In this document: in pieces, positions 50,868 to 60,567 of the stretch
Numbering within the stretch: the first letter of the stretch is position 1
How the letters are laid out: each line of letters opens with the position of its first letter
Assembly: GCF_902497555.1 (NCBI RefSeq)
Contig: NZ_CABVGP010000002.1
Coordinates: 942,501 to 1,006,500, forward strand
Length of the DNA: 64,000 bases
Source of the DNA: Amycolatopsis camponoti
GTDB lineage: Bacteria; Actinomycetota; Actinomycetes; Mycobacteriales; Pseudonocardiaceae
Direction of reading: 5' to 3'
Notes under the pieces: model-generated
What the model saw: the letters and a program-made list of their open reading frames with translations, nothing else
The model's database searches: none
What the model was told of the DNA's origin: nothing
Made by a program: the position numbers and the translations under genes

Positions 50868-51671
50868 GTGACCACTTCCCAGCCCCGGGACCCGGCTCCC
50901 GACGCCGCGCCGTTCCCCGAGCCCGAGGAACCCGCCGCGACCGCCTTCCTGCCGCCCGCGCGGCGGCACCGGTGGGGCTTCGGGGCCTTCCTGCTCGTCG
51001 AGGCGGTGCTGCTGTCCTCGGCCGCGTTCGTGTCCGTCCTGGTCGGCGACACCGGTCCCGGCCCGCTGCCGATCCGGGTCGTGCTGCTCGGCACCATGCT
51101 GCCGACGATGATCGCGGCCGGCGTCGCCGTGCTGATCACGTACGTGCGCGGCAACGGGCCCGTGATCGACCTGCGGATCGAGTGGCGCTGGGCCGACGTG
51201 AAGACCGGGTTCCGCTTCGGCTGCGTCGGGCTCGTCTTCACCACCCTCGGCGCCTACCTGTGGACGCAGCTGGTCGGCAACGCCAACGCGACGTCGGCGA
51301 TCAGCGCGTTGGTCGAGGACCGGAAGATGTCGATCTCGGCGGCCATCGTGATGTTCGTCTACCTGTGGCTGCTCGGGCCGATCTGTGAGGAGATCATCTA
51401 CCGCGGCCTGCTCTGGGGCGCCGCCGAACAGCTGCAGTGGCGCAGCGAGCGCTGGGGCCGCGTCGCGGCGTTCCTGCTGTGCACGGCGGTGTTCGCGGCC
51501 AGCCACCTCGAGCCGCTGCGCACGACGTTGCTGCTGGTCATCGCGGTGCCGATCGGGCTGGCGCGGCTCGTCACCGGACGGCTGCCGGCGAGCATCGTCG
51601 CGCACCAGGTGAACAACTTCCTGCCGGCGCTCACCATCCTGCTCGGTGCGCTCGGAGTGGCCTCTTTCTGA
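50868..51671 (+). CDS. CPBP intramembrane metalloprotease, copy 2
   Basis: The 267-residue protein begins with a Pro-rich cytoplasmic tail (about 1-32) and has about seven membrane helices. The active motifs are GPICEEIIYRGLLWGA near 168, FAASHLEPLR near 206 and VAHQVNNFLPAL near 244. It shares the fold with the preceding gene but little sequence, so the pair is probably old. It lies 183 bases before rpsP. The GTG start follows GATCGCGGAGG. Confidence 0.85.
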   Translation: MTTSQPRDPAPDAAPFPEPEEPAATAFLPPARRHRWGFGAFLLVEAVLLSSAAFVSVLVGDTGPGPLPIRVVLLGTMLPTMIAAGVAVLITYVRGNGPVIDLRIEWRWADVKTGFRFGCVGLVFTTLGAYLWTQLVGNANATSAISALVEDRKMSISAAIVMFVYLWLLGPICEEIIYRGLLWGAAEQLQWRSERWGRVAAFLLCTAVFAASHLEPLRTTLLLVIAVPIGLARLVTGRLPASIVAHQVNNFLPALTILLGALGVASF

Positions 51672-51854
51672 GCCTCTTCCCAGGCCTCTGTCCCGGTGCG
51701 CGGGGGCCGTCTGGCAGAATGAGTCACTGCTTGCTTCCGCCGGACCCTCTCACCGCGCGAAAGCTCCTGACCTTCGGGTGCCCGCGTCCGTGTCCCCACT
51801 CGGACCGCGAGTGCCCACCCCAGCATCAGAGAGATACGAGGAGTACCCACACCC

Positions 51855-52298
51855 GTGGCCGTCAAGATCAAGCTGCAGCGCCTCGGCAAGATCCGTGCGC
51901 CGTACTACCGCATCATCGTCGCCGACGCGCGCACCCGCCGGGACGGCAAGGCCATCGAGACGATCGGCAAGTACCACCCGAAGGAAGAGCCGAGCCTCAT
52001 CGAGGTCGTCTCCGAGCGCGCCCAGTACTGGCTGGGTGTCGGCGCGCAGCCGACCGAGCCGGTCCAGCGTCTGCTCGAGATCACCGGTGACTGGCAGAAG
52101 TTCAAGGGCCTGCCGGGCGCCGAGGGCACCCTGAAGGTGGCCGAGCCGAAGCCGTCCAAGCAGGACCTGTTCAACGCGGCGCTGGCCGCGGCCGGCGAGG
52201 AGCCCTCCACCGAGGCCACCACGCCGAAGAAGAAGTCCGCCCCCAAGAAGGCCGAGGCCGAGAAGGCCGAAGCCACCGAGGGTGAGAAGGCCGAGTGA
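51855..52298 (+). CDS. rpsP: 30S ribosomal protein S16
   Basis: The 147-residue protein contains the S16 core ([20 protein letters not shown], then [21 protein letters not shown], about 2-85). It also has a Lys/Ala/Glu-rich C-terminal extension (about 110-147) typical of actinomycetes. The GTG start is 3 bases after CACACCC with no strong ribosome-binding site. It starts the conserved run to trmD. Confidence 0.97.
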   Translation: MAVKIKLQRLGKIRAPYYRIIVADARTRRDGKAIETIGKYHPKEEPSLIEVVSERAQYWLGVGAQPTEPVQRLLEITGDWQKFKGLPGAEGTLKVAEPKPSKQDLFNAALAAAGEEPSTEATTPKKKSAPKKAEAEKAEATEGEKAE

Positions 52299-52534
52299 GC
52301 TTTCTGGCTGACTCCCTCGAGCACCTGGTGCGCGGGATCGTCGACAACCCGGACGAGGTCCGGGTCGAGCTGCTGACCACGCGCCGTGGCCGCACGCTCG
52401 AGGTGCACGTGCACCCCGACGACCTGGGCAAGGTGATCGGCCGGGGTGGTCGCACGGCGACCGCCCTGCGCACCGTCATGGGCGGCATCGGTGGCCGCGG
52501 CGTCCGCGTGGACGTCGTCGACACCGACCGCTGA
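52295..52534 (+). CDS. khpA: KH-domain RNA-binding protein
   Basis: The 79-residue protein is a single KH domain with the GxxG loop in [17 protein letters not shown] near residue 48. KhpA homologues bind RNA and assist ribosome or cell-envelope regulation. The GTG start overlaps the rpsP stop (GTGA). Gene order rpsP-khpA-rimM is the usual actinobacterial one. Confidence 0.94.
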   Translation: MSFLADSLEHLVRGIVDNPDEVRVELLTTRRGRTLEVHVHPDDLGKVIGRGGRTATALRTVMGGIGGRGVRVDVVDTDR

Positions 52535-52553
52535 AGCCTGTTCGGAAACGGTC

Positions 52554-53066
52554 ATGGACGTCGTAGTCGGTCGCATCGCCAAGGCGCACGGAATCCGCGG
52601 GGAACTCGCGGTGGACGTGCGCACGGACTCGCCGCAAGAGCGGTTCCAGGTCGGTGCGGCCGTGACGACCAAGCTGCGTGACGGCAGCAAAAGGGAACTC
52701 ACCATCGCAGCCGCCCGCGAACACAGCGGGCGGCTGCTGGTGCGTTTCGAGGAGGTCCCGACCCGCGACGTCGCCGAGACGCTGCGGGGCGCCCTTCTGC
52801 TCGCCGACACCGACACCCTGCCCCCGACCGGCGACGACGACGAGTTCTACGACCACGAGCTGGCCGGCCTCCGCGCCGAGCTGCTCGACGGCACGGTGAT
52901 CGGCAAGGTCGTCGAGGTCGTCCACTCGCCCGCCGGCGAGCTGCTGGAGCTCGACGTCGAGGGCCGCGAGGTCCTGGTGCCGTTCGTCCACGCGATCGTC
53001 CCCACCGTGGACATCGCGGGCGGCCGGGTCGTGCTCGACCCGCCGGAAGGGCTCCTGGACGCCTGA
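52554..53066 (+). CDS. rimM: 16S rRNA processing protein RimM
   Basis: The 170-residue protein helps mature the head of the 30S subunit and binds S19. It has a beta-barrel N-terminal domain ([20 protein letters not shown] near residue 3) and a C-terminal PRC-barrel ([20 protein letters not shown] near 100, [12 protein letters not shown] near 143). The ATG lies 19 bases after the khpA stop. Confidence 0.96.
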   Translation: MDVVVGRIAKAHGIRGELAVDVRTDSPQERFQVGAAVTTKLRDGSKRELTIAAAREHSGRLLVRFEEVPTRDVAETLRGALLLADTDTLPPTGDDDEFYDHELAGLRAELLDGTVIGKVVEVVHSPAGELLELDVEGREVLVPFVHAIVPTVDIAGGRVVLDPPEGLLDA

Positions 53067-53067
53067 G

Positions 53068-53814
53068 ATGCGCATCGACGTCGTCACGATCTTCCCCGAG
53101 TACCTCGACCCGCTGCGCGCCGCGCTGCTGGGCCGGGCCATCGACCGCGGCCTGATCGAGGTCGGCGTGCACGACCTGCGCGACTGGACTCACGACGTGC
53201 ACCGCGCGGTCGACGACGCGCCGTACGGCGGCGGCCCGGGCATGGTGATGAAACCGCAGATCTGGGGTCCGGCGCTGGACGACGTCTGCCGTCCGGAGAC
53301 CCGGCTGGTCGTGCCGACGCCGGCCGGGCGCCCGTTCACCCAGGAGCTGGCTCACGCCTACGCCGCGGAAAAGCACCTGGTCTTCGCCTGCGGGCGGTAC
53401 GAGGGCATCGACCAGCGCGTCGTCGACGACGCCGCCAAGCGGATGCCGGTCGACGAGGTGTCGATCGGCGACTACGTCCTGGTCGGCGGCGAGGCGGCGG
53501 TGCTCGTCATGGTCGAGGCCGTCGTCCGGCTGCTGCCCGGCGTGCTCGGCAACGCGCGGTCCGCGGCCGAGGACTCGTTCTCCGACGGCCTGCTCGAAGG
53601 GCCCAGCTACACGCGTCCCGAGGTGTGGCGGGAGCTGCCGGTGCCCGACGTGCTGCGGTCCGGGAACCACGCCCTGATCGACCGCTGGCGGCGCGACCAG
53701 GCCCTGGAACGCACCGCCCACCGCCGCCCGGATCTCCTGGCGCGGCTGCCGGAAGGTAGTCTCGACAAGCATGATCGCGGGGTCCTGGAGGGCTTGGACC
53801 CCGCGCAGGCGTAG
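53068..53814 (+). CDS. trmD: tRNA (guanine-37-N1)-methyltransferase
   Basis: The 248-residue SPOUT-class enzyme methylates G37 of several tRNAs. The knot motifs [15 protein letters not shown] near residue 52, [13 protein letters not shown] near 107, [20 protein letters not shown] near 132 and [19 protein letters not shown] near 170 are complete. It begins 1 base after the rimM stop. Confidence 0.97.
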   Translation: MRIDVVTIFPEYLDPLRAALLGRAIDRGLIEVGVHDLRDWTHDVHRAVDDAPYGGGPGMVMKPQIWGPALDDVCRPETRLVVPTPAGRPFTQELAHAYAAEKHLVFACGRYEGIDQRVVDDAAKRMPVDEVSIGDYVLVGGEAAVLVMVEAVVRLLPGVLGNARSAAEDSFSDGLLEGPSYTRPEVWRELPVPDVLRSGNHALIDRWRRDQALERTAHRRPDLLARLPEGSLDKHDRGVLEGLDPAQA

Positions 53815-53820
53815 GGCCGG

Positions 53821-53849
53821 TTACTCCACCGGAACCCGGTCTGTAATAC
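53821..53849 (+). promoter_or_regulatory. Candidate rplS promoter
   Basis: TTACTC (53821-53826) and TAATAC (53844-53849) are 17 bases apart in the 165-base gap before rplS. A TTGACA at 53850-53855 has no matching -10. The gap shows that rplS can be transcribed apart from the upstream genes. Confidence 0.45.
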
Positions 53850-53979
53850 TTGACAGGTTGGCGTGAGTGGACCTCGTCGTCCACGAGCCCGCCAGCAGCC
53901 CCCTGGGTCGCCCGCAGCGGCACCGTTGCGCGCCCGGGGACGTGTACGCAAGCCATACGAAGACGAGGACGGACCACCG

Positions 53980-54348
53980 ATGAACACCCTGGACGCGCTG
54001 GACAAGCAGTCACTGCGTTCCGACATCCCGGCCTTCCGCCCGGGCGACACGCTCAAGGTGCACGTCCGCGTCATCGAGGGCAACCGTGAGCGCAACCAGG
54101 TCTTCCAGGGCGTCGTGATCCGCCGTCAGGGCGGCGGCATCCGGGAGACCTTCACCGTTCGCAAGGTCTCCTTCGGCGTCGGCGTCGAGCGCACCTTCCC
54201 GGTGCACTCGCCGAACGTGGCCGAGGTCGAGGTCCACAAGCGCGGTGACGTGCGGCGCGCGAAGCTGTACTACCTGCGCGACCTGCGCGGCAAGAAGGCC
54301 AAGATCAAGGAGCGCCGCGAGAACCGCGAGACGGCTTCGGCTAACTGA
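53980..54348 (+). CDS. rplS: 50S ribosomal protein L19
   Basis: The 122-residue protein sits at the interface of the two ribosomal subunits. It matches L19 throughout: [20 protein letters not shown] near residue 15, [20 protein letters not shown] near 40 and the basic end [19 protein letters not shown]. The ATG begins [15 protein letters not shown]. It is separated from trmD by 165 bases. Confidence 0.97.
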   Translation: MNTLDALDKQSLRSDIPAFRPGDTLKVHVRVIEGNRERNQVFQGVVIRRQGGGIRETFTVRKVSFGVGVERTFPVHSPNVAEVEVHKRGDVRRAKLYYLRDLRGKKAKIKERRENRETASAN

Positions 54349-54379
54349 GTCACAACCCGGTTACCGGTAGCCTGACGAC

Positions 54380-55318
54380 GTGGCCGAACCCGTGTCCCAG
54401 AACGCTCCTGAGGATGACCCCGATCGCTCCGAGGAGGACCAGCCGAGGCGGTCCCGCTCCGAGGAGCGCGGGGGGTCCCGACGGCGGCGAGCCAAGCCCG
54501 CCAAGAAACGGTCGTTCTGGAAGGAACTGCCGATCCTGCTCGTGATCGCCCTGGTGCTCACGATCTTGATCCAGACGTTCCTCGCCAAGGTCTTCATGAT
54601 CCCCTCGGGGTCCATGGAGGCCACCTTGCACGGGTGCCCTGGCTGCACCGGTGACCGGATCCTCGTCGATCGGGTCACTTACGACTTCACCGAGCCCTCG
54701 CCGGGTGACGTGATCGTGTTCAAGGGTCCGCCGGCGTGGGTCAACAACGAGATCGCGCCGCAGGAGTCGAGCAACATCATCGTGCAGGGCCTGCGCGGTC
54801 TCGGCTCGCTGGTGGGGTTCGCCCCGCCGGACGAGCGCGACTTCGTCAAGCGCGTGATCGCGGTCGGCGGCCAGACCGTCCAGTGCTGCGACACGCAAGG
54901 TCGCGTCGTGGTGGACGGCAAGGGGCTCGACGAGCCGTACGTCCACTGGGAAGACGCGTCCAACCAGAACGAGCGCGCCTTCGAGCCGGTCAAGGTCCCC
55001 GCGGGGACGGTCTGGGTCATGGGCGACAACCGCAACAACTCCGACGACTCCCGGTTCCAGGGCGGCGGCGGCGTGAACGGCGCGGTTCCCGTGGACAACA
55101 TCATCGGCAAGGCGCGGATCATCGTCCTGCCGCCGGGCCGGTGGGGCGGGATCACCGACCACAACCCGCAGGAAGCGGCCCAGCCGGCGGCGCTCGGCGC
55201 CCCGGCGTGGCAGAGCGGCGTCCCGCTCGGAGCCGGCATCGCGGCGGCCTGGCCGGCGCTCTTCCTCGGGCGCAAGCTCAAGTCCGGACTGCGCCGGGCG
55301 GCCGGGCGGAAACGCTAG
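54380..55318 (+). CDS. lepB: Signal peptidase I
   Basis: The 312-residue membrane enzyme cleaves Sec and Tat signal peptides. A charged cytoplasmic tail (1-48) precedes one membrane helix (LVIALVLTILIQTFLAKV, about 54-72). The nucleophile Ser is in MIPSGSM near 77, the general-base Lys in DFVKRVIAVGGQT near 156 and GDNRNNSDDSR near 216. A Cys pair CPGCTGD follows the Ser box and is common in actinomycetes. A C-terminal helix may exist near 275-293. The start is GTG. Confidence 0.96.
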   Translation: MAEPVSQNAPEDDPDRSEEDQPRRSRSEERGGSRRRRAKPAKKRSFWKELPILLVIALVLTILIQTFLAKVFMIPSGSMEATLHGCPGCTGDRILVDRVTYDFTEPSPGDVIVFKGPPAWVNNEIAPQESSNIIVQGLRGLGSLVGFAPPDERDFVKRVIAVGGQTVQCCDTQGRVVVDGKGLDEPYVHWEDASNQNERAFEPVKVPAGTVWVMGDNRNNSDDSRFQGGGGVNGAVPVDNIIGKARIIVLPPGRWGGITDHNPQEAAQPAALGAPAWQSGVPLGAGIAAAWPALFLGRKLKSGLRRAAGRKR

Positions 55319-55355
55319 CCACCCCGATCCGTGCCGGCAGACGGGTGATCCAGCC

Positions 55356-56252
55356 TTGACTCTTCCCGTTCCCCTCACCGCGGCCGAGCCGATCCGGCCG
55401 CCGCGGGCCGTGGTGCGCGGCGACCTCTTCTGGGGTCTGCAGGGCGCGCTCGACCGCCGTGGCCTCGGCCCGGTCGCCGGTGTGGACGAAGCCGGCGCCG
55501 GGGCGTGCGCGGGGCCGCTGGTGGTCGCGGCCTGCGTGCTCAAGCAGGGCGACGCGGCGAAGCTCACCGAGCTGACGGACTCCAAGCTGATGACGGCCAA
55601 GGCGCGTGACCGGGTCTACGACCTGGTCCTCGCCCGGGCCGTCGACTACTCGGTCATCGTCATCCCGACCGCCGAGGTCGACCTCTACGGCATCCGGGTG
55701 ATGAACCTGGAGGGCATGCGGCGCGCCGCGGCGGCGTTGCGCGTGTCCCCGGGCTACATCCTCACCGACGGTTTCCGCGCTCCGGGCCTCACGGCCCCGA
55801 ACGCGGCGGTGATCAAGGGCGACCGCTCGGTGGCGTGCATCGCGGCCGCGTCGGTCCTCGCGAAGGTGACGCGCGACCGCATCATGGCGGGCTACCACGA
55901 CGACCTGCCGCACTACGGTTTCGACGTGCACAAGGGTTACAGCACGTCCGACCACCTGGCGGCGCTGCGCGAGCACGGCCCCAGCGACGTCCACCGCTGG
56001 TCGTACACGAACGTCGCGACGGTGGCCGTCAAGCACGGCGTGCGGCCCGCACGACCGGTCCTGCTGACCTACGCGGCGCTGGAAAAGGCCATGGAGGGCG
56101 GGGCCGGCGCGGAGCTCGCCGCGGTCCTCGACGAGGCACTCGAGCCACAACTCAGCCTGCCGCTGCATGCCCCGGCCGCGGGTGTGGGTCACAATGAACG
56201 CTCCGCCGGCGGAGCAGCAGCACGATCCCGAGGAGGGGCGCGGATTTCATGA
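55356..56252 (+). CDS. rnhB: Ribonuclease HII
   Basis: The 298-residue enzyme cuts RNA in RNA-DNA hybrids. Active-site acidic residues are visible in VAGVDEAGAGACAGP near residue 40, SKLMTAKARDRVYD and ILTDGFRAPG near 134, and KGDRSVACIAAASVLAKVTR near 152. A TTG start at 55356 is used. The C-terminal tail (about 255-298) is longer than usual, Ala-rich and overlaps the next gene start. It follows lepB by 37 bases. Confidence 0.93.
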   Translation: MTLPVPLTAAEPIRPPRAVVRGDLFWGLQGALDRRGLGPVAGVDEAGAGACAGPLVVAACVLKQGDAAKLTELTDSKLMTAKARDRVYDLVLARAVDYSVIVIPTAEVDLYGIRVMNLEGMRRAAAALRVSPGYILTDGFRAPGLTAPNAAVIKGDRSVACIAAASVLAKVTRDRIMAGYHDDLPHYGFDVHKGYSTSDHLAALREHGPSDVHRWSYTNVATVAVKHGVRPARPVLLTYAALEKAMEGGAGAELAAVLDEALEPQLSLPLHAPAAGVGHNERSAGGAAARSRGGARIS

Positions 56253-56572
56253 GCGCAGAGGATCTCGAGAAGTACGAGACCGAGATGGAGCTCTCGCTGT
56301 ACCGCGAGTACCGCGACATAGTGGGTCAGTTCTCGTACGTGGTGGAGACCGAGCGGCGGTTCTACCTGGCGAACGCGGTCGACGTCCAGGTCCGCGACGG
56401 TGGCGGCGAGGTGTACTTCGAGGTCCGCATGTCCGACGCGTGGGTCTGGGACATGTACCGCCCGGCCCGCTTCGTCAAGCACGTCCGCGTCATCACGTTC
56501 AAGGACGTCAACGTCGAGGAGCTCGACAAGCCGGACCTCCGGCTGCCCGAAGACGGCCCGTTCTCGGGCTGA
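56249..56572 (+). CDS. DUF2469 domain-containing protein
   Basis: The 107-residue protein belongs to an actinobacteria-specific family (MSAEDLEKYETEMELSLYRE, then YVVETERRFYLAN) next to rnhB. The fold is small alpha/beta; the role is unknown. The ATG overlaps the rnhB stop (ATGA). Constant pairing with rnhB and yraN-comM-dprA suggests a part in nucleic-acid metabolism, by inference. Confidence 0.9.
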   Translation: MSAEDLEKYETEMELSLYREYRDIVGQFSYVVETERRFYLANAVDVQVRDGGGEVYFEVRMSDAWVWDMYRPARFVKHVRVITFKDVNVEELDKPDLRLPEDGPFSG

Positions 56573-56713
56573 GCCGGTCTTCCACCCGCGCCGGTTCGTC
56601 CCTGGACGAGCCGGCGCGGTGCGTTTGGCGTGTCGACCCTCCGGTCAAATGAGTTGCCCCCTTAGCACAGCAGTCGGACGGTTCGGGCCGTTCCGGCGCG
56701 TTCGGTGGACCGG

Positions 56714-56740
56714 TTGTCCACATACCCCCGGTTGTCCACA
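56714..56740 (+). other. Tandem pair of perfect DnaA-type boxes
   Basis: Two copies of TTGTCCACA (56714-56722 and 56732-56740) lie 18 bases apart in the same orientation, in the 285-base gap 56573-56857 before yraN. The gap contains no gene. The boxes may bind DnaA and regulate the yraN-comM-dprA operon or titrate DnaA. Confidence 0.6.
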
Positions 56741-56857
56741 GTCCGGCGATCCTGCTCTGGTTTCGCCGCCCAGACCCCTGGCATCGTCGAACGCACACGC
56801 ACCGTGATCACCGAGACCTCCTCGGTGACCGGGCGTGCCGACGAGGGGGCGACCACG

Positions 56858-57235
56858 ATGACGGGCACCGACCAGCTCGCAAGACACCGCCGCGACCTGG
56901 GCGCGTGGGGTGAGGACCTCGCTTCCCGGCACCTGCAGGACCGCGGCCTGGTCCTGCTCGGCCGCAACTGGCGCTGCCGCGAAGGCGAGATCGACCTCAT
57001 CCTCACCGACCGCACCCGCGTCGTGTTCTGCGAGGTCAAGACCCGCACCGGCACCGAGTTCGGCCTGCCGTCGGAGACGGTCTCGGAGGAGAAGGCCGGC
57101 CGCGTACGCCGAGCGGCCCAACGCTGGCTGCGCGAGTTCCGGATCGGCTGGTGCCCGGTCCGCTACGACGTGGTGACGATCCTCGCCGAGCCGGGCACGC
57201 GCGCCCGCGTCCAGCACATCGAGGCGGCGTTCTGA
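56858..57235 (+). CDS. YraN family (UPF0102) nuclease-like protein
   Basis: The 125-residue protein has the Holliday-junction-resolvase-like fold. The catalytic pattern is LGAWGEDLASRHLQDRGLVL, then EGEIDLILTDRTRVVFCEVKTRT (about 42-64). E, D, E and K positions are intact. A real enzymatic role is unproven in bacteria. I chose the ATG at 56858 after GGGGGC; a longer frame is open upstream. The TGA overlaps the next ATG (TGATG). Confidence 0.9.
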   Translation: MTGTDQLARHRRDLGAWGEDLASRHLQDRGLVLLGRNWRCREGEIDLILTDRTRVVFCEVKTRTGTEFGLPSETVSEEKAGRVRRAAQRWLREFRIGWCPVRYDVVTILAEPGTRARVQHIEAAF

Positions 57236-58746
57236 TGCCCATCGCCAAAGCCTGGTCCGTTGCCTTGCTGGGCATCGACGGCCGCGTCATCGAGATCGAG
57301 GCCGACCTCGGTGGCGGCCTGAGCCGCGTGACCCTCGTCGGTCTCCCCGACGCCGGGCTGCGCGAGGCCAAGGACCGCGTCCGCTCGGCCGTCCGCAACT
57401 CCGGCCAGCCCTGGCCGGACGGCAAGGTGACGCTCGGCCTGTCCCCGGCGAACCTCCCGAAGGTCGGCTCGGCGTACGACCTCGGCATCGCGGCCGCGGT
57501 GCTCGCGGCGACGGGCTCGGTCCCGGCGACGCGGTTGCTCGGCACGGTGCTGCTGGGCGAGCTGGCTCTCGACGGCCGCGTCCGTCCGGTCCGCGGCGTC
57601 CTCCCGGGTCTCCTGGCGGCCCGCGCGGCCGGGTACGAGCGAGCCGTCGTCCCGGCGGACTCGCTGGTCGAGGCGGGGCTGGTGGACGGCATCGACGTGG
57701 CGGGCGCGGCCCACCTGCGCGACCTGGTGGCGTGGCTGAAGAGGGAGGCCGACCTCGTGGCGCCGGAGCCCCCGGTACAGCCCGCACCGCCGGCGGTACC
57801 GGACCTCGCCGACGTCGTCGGCCAGCCGGAGGCGTGCTGGGCGCTGGAGGTCGCGGCGGCGGGCGGGCACCACCTCCTGCTCACGGGCCCGCCGGGCGTC
57901 GGCAAGACGATGCTGGCGCGGCGGTTGCCCGGTCTCCTGCCGCCGCTGTCCCACGGAGAATCCTTGGAGGTGACGGCGGTGCATTCGGTCGACGGGTCGC
58001 TGTCGAGGTCGTCGCCCTTGGTCACGGTGCCGCCGTTCGTGGCCCCGCACCACTCGATCACGGTGGCGGCGCTGATCGGCGGCGGCAGCGGCCTGGCCAC
58101 CCCGGGGGCGATCAGCCGTGCCCACCGTGGGGTTTTGTTTTTGGACGAGGTTTGCGAGTTCGGCGGCCAGCGCCTGGAGTCGCTGCGCACGGTCCTGGAG
58201 GAGGGCGAGGTCCGCATCGCGCGGGTGAAGGGCTCGATCACGTACCCGGCGCGGTTCCAGCTGATCCTGGCGACGAACCCGTGCGCGTGCGCGCCCCCGA
58301 AGGAAGTCGACTGCGTGTGCTCCGCGGCGGCCCGCCGCCGCTACCTAGGCCGCCTGTCCGGCCCGCTGCTCGACCGCGTCGACCTCCGCGTCCGCCTGAG
58401 GCCCCTGAGCGCGATCAACGCTCACGACACGGGAGCGACGGAGTCGTCGGAGACGGTTCGCACCCGGGTCTTGCAGGCCCGCGACCGGGCAGCCCACCGC
58501 TGGCAGGCCCACGGCTGGCGGTCGAACTCGGAGGTTCCCGGCCCAGCTCTGCGGCGCGAGTTCACGCTCTCGCCGGCAGCGACGCAGCCACTGGACCGGG
58601 CAATGGACCGCGGAGCCCTGAGCGGCCGCGGAGCAGACCGCTGCTTGCGCATCGCCTGGACCCTGGCCGACCTGGACGGAGAGCCACGTCCAGGCCCAGA
58701 CCAGGTCGGCTCGGCCTTGGCCTTCCGCGAGCGGGTGGTGGCATGA
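57235..58746 (+). CDS. comM: YifB/ComM family Mg chelatase-like AAA+ ATPase
   Basis: The 503-residue protein resembles ComM, a helicase that aids branch migration of taken-up DNA. It has an N-terminal ChlI-like domain (DGRVIEIEADLGGGLSRVTLV, about 15-165), Walker A GPPGVGKTMLARRL near 218, Walker B VLFLDEVCEF near 300 and a C-terminal Mg-chelatase lid (about 400-495). Cys residues near 345-360 (NPCACAPP and DCVCSA) may bind zinc. It overlaps yraN and dprA. Confidence 0.95.
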   Translation: MPIAKAWSVALLGIDGRVIEIEADLGGGLSRVTLVGLPDAGLREAKDRVRSAVRNSGQPWPDGKVTLGLSPANLPKVGSAYDLGIAAAVLAATGSVPATRLLGTVLLGELALDGRVRPVRGVLPGLLAARAAGYERAVVPADSLVEAGLVDGIDVAGAAHLRDLVAWLKREADLVAPEPPVQPAPPAVPDLADVVGQPEACWALEVAAAGGHHLLLTGPPGVGKTMLARRLPGLLPPLSHGESLEVTAVHSVDGSLSRSSPLVTVPPFVAPHHSITVAALIGGGSGLATPGAISRAHRGVLFLDEVCEFGGQRLESLRTVLEEGEVRIARVKGSITYPARFQLILATNPCACAPPKEVDCVCSAAARRRYLGRLSGPLLDRVDLRVRLRPLSAINAHDTGATESSETVRTRVLQARDRAAHRWQAHGWRSNSEVPGPALRREFTLSPAATQPLDRAMDRGALSGRGADRCLRIAWTLADLDGEPRPGPDQVGSALAFRERVVA

Positions 58747-59310
58747 ACCCCGACGAGCCACGCCCCGCCGCAGACGTGAAAATGAGCCTCCTCGAAGCGC
58801 ACCCTGCTGCGGCTGGCATGAGCCTGGCGGAGTCGGGCCGTGCCGTAGTTGGCGGTACGAGTCCCGACGAGCCACACCCGACTTCGGGCGGCGACACGTG
58901 CCCGGCGAAGCCGTGCCCCGCAGTTTGCGGCATGAGCCTTGGGGATTTGCGCACTGCTGCAGCCGTGGGCGCGCGCCCAGAGGAGTCACACCCTGCCGCG
59001 GGCGGCGGCAGGAGTCCCGACCAGCCGCGCCCCGCCGCGAGAGGCGGCACGGCTTTCGACGAGTCGCGTAGTGCTGCGTGCGGTGGCCTGAATCCCTGCG
59101 AGCAACGCCCTGCCGCAGGTGGGGAGATGAGCCTGGACGAGTCACGCCGTGCTGCTCGCGGCAGCACGAGTTCCGACGATTCACGACCTGCCGTAGGTGG
59201 CGGCACGAGTGCCGACCAGCCGCGCCACGCCGCGCGTATCGGCGCGAGTCCCGACGAGTCGCGCCCTGAGGAAGGTGGCGGCAAGAGCCCGGACGGGCAG
59301 CCCAAGTCGC
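58743..59310 (+). repeat. Minisatellite encoding 14 tandem 12-13-residue repeats in DprA
   Basis: Residues about 1-188 divide into 14 repeats of 12 or 13 residues. Examples are [52 protein letters not shown] and [13 protein letters not shown]. The DNA period is 36-39 bases. The unit is acidic at DE/DQ, has a central Arg-Pro and a Gly-rich linker. It could be a flexible protein-protein surface; no known motif is recognised. Confidence 0.85.
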
Positions 59311-60464
59311 TCCCTACCGCAACCGCGGCAGTCGACGAGCTGCGCCGAGCCCGCGCCTACCTCCTGCGGGTGGCCGAACCCCCGGCCGCCGCACTGGTCG
59401 CTTTCGTGGCCCGGCACGGTCCGATCGACGCCGCCGCCCGGGTCCGTCGCGGCGACTGTCCGCCGGATGTGCTCAAGGCGACCGAAGCCCGCCGCGAGTA
59501 CGACCTCGTCGGCCAGGACTTCGCGCGTGCCGCCGCGGCCGGTGCCCGGCTGGTCGTTCCCGAAGACGACGAGTGGCCCGCCTGGCCGCTGCTCGCCCTC
59601 GAACTCGCGGCCCGGCGCGGAGTGACCGAAGCCGTGCCTCCGCTGGCGCTCTGGGTCTCCGGTGAGGTCGCGCTCGGCACCGCCGCCGATCGTGCCGTCG
59701 CGGTCGTCGGGGCGCGGGCGGCCACCGAGTACGGCGAACACCACGCCGCCGAGCTGTCCTACGGTCTCGCCACCCGGGGTGTCCCCGTGTTCTCGGGTGC
59801 GGCCTACGGCATCGACGGTGCCGCTCACCGCGGTGCGCTCGCCGCCGGAGGGGTCACCGTCGCGGTGCTCGGCTGCGCCGTCGACGCGGGCTATCCGGCG
59901 GGGCACGTCGGGCTGCTGAACCGGATCGTCCGCAACGGCGGCGCGGTCGTCAGCGAATACCCGCCCGGCACCCCGCCGGCCCGGCACCGCTTCCTCGTCC
60001 GCAACCGGCTCATCGCCGCCCTCACCGAGGGGACCCTGGTCGTCGAGGCCGGGCGCCGCAGCGGCGCCCGCAACACCGCCGGCACCGCCAGCGCCCTCGG
60101 CAAGGTGGTGATGGCGGTGCCGGGGCCCGTCTCGTCCGGGATGTCCGTCGGCTGCCACGAACTGATCCGCGACGCCCGGGCGACACTCGTCTCGACGGTC
60201 GACGAGGTCCTCGAGACCGTGGGCCGCTTCGGCATCGCCGAAGACCAGGCCGCGCGGCCGAAACGACCGACGGACCGGCTGGGACCCGAGGCGTTGCGGG
60301 CGTACGAGGCGCTGACCGCACGTTCCGACCGGTCGGACACCGAAATCGCGGCCGAATCCGGGCTTCCGCTGCGGAAAGTACGGGCCCTGTTGCCCGCGCT
60401 GGAGATCGACGGATTCGCCGTCCGCGGGGAAGCGGGGTGGCGACGACGGAGGGAAAGCGCGTGA
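58743..60464 (+). CDS. dprA: DprA with a repeat-rich N-terminal extension
   Basis: The 573-residue protein loads RecA on single-stranded DNA during uptake. The Rossmann core (about 315-500) holds [36 protein letters not shown], then [14 protein letters not shown] and [17 protein letters not shown]-terminal winged helix (about 515-573) follows. Before the SAM-like N domain (about 195-270) lie about 185 residues of a 12-13-residue repeat with consensus T-S-P-D-E-S-R-P-A-A-G-G-G. A normal DprA has no such extension. The ATG overlaps the comM stop (ATGA), which supports this start. Confidence 0.9.
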   Translation: MNPDEPRPAADVKMSLLEAHPAAAGMSLAESGRAVVGGTSPDEPHPTSGGDTCPAKPCPAVCGMSLGDLRTAAAVGARPEESHPAAGGGRSPDQPRPAARGGTAFDESRSAACGGLNPCEQRPAAGGEMSLDESRRAARGSTSSDDSRPAVGGGTSADQPRHAARIGASPDESRPEEGGGKSPDGQPKSLPTATAAVDELRRARAYLLRVAEPPAAALVAFVARHGPIDAAARVRRGDCPPDVLKATEARREYDLVGQDFARAAAAGARLVVPEDDEWPAWPLLALELAARRGVTEAVPPLALWVSGEVALGTAADRAVAVVGARAATEYGEHHAAELSYGLATRGVPVFSGAAYGIDGAAHRGALAAGGVTVAVLGCAVDAGYPAGHVGLLNRIVRNGGAVVSEYPPGTPPARHRFLVRNRLIAALTEGTLVVEAGRRSGARNTAGTASALGKVVMAVPGPVSSGMSVGCHELIRDARATLVSTVDEVLETVGRFGIAEDQAARPKRPTDRLGPEALRAYEALTARSDRSDTEIAAESGLPLRKVRALLPALEIDGFAVRGEAGWRRRRESA

Positions 60465-60567
60465 ACGCCACGAAATCCGGGCGAAATCGTCGAAAGTGTT
60501 CGGCCGGTCCGGTGGGCCCGCGTGGCGATCCTTGACCGATGGCGGTTGTTCGCGCAGCGTGACAGCC

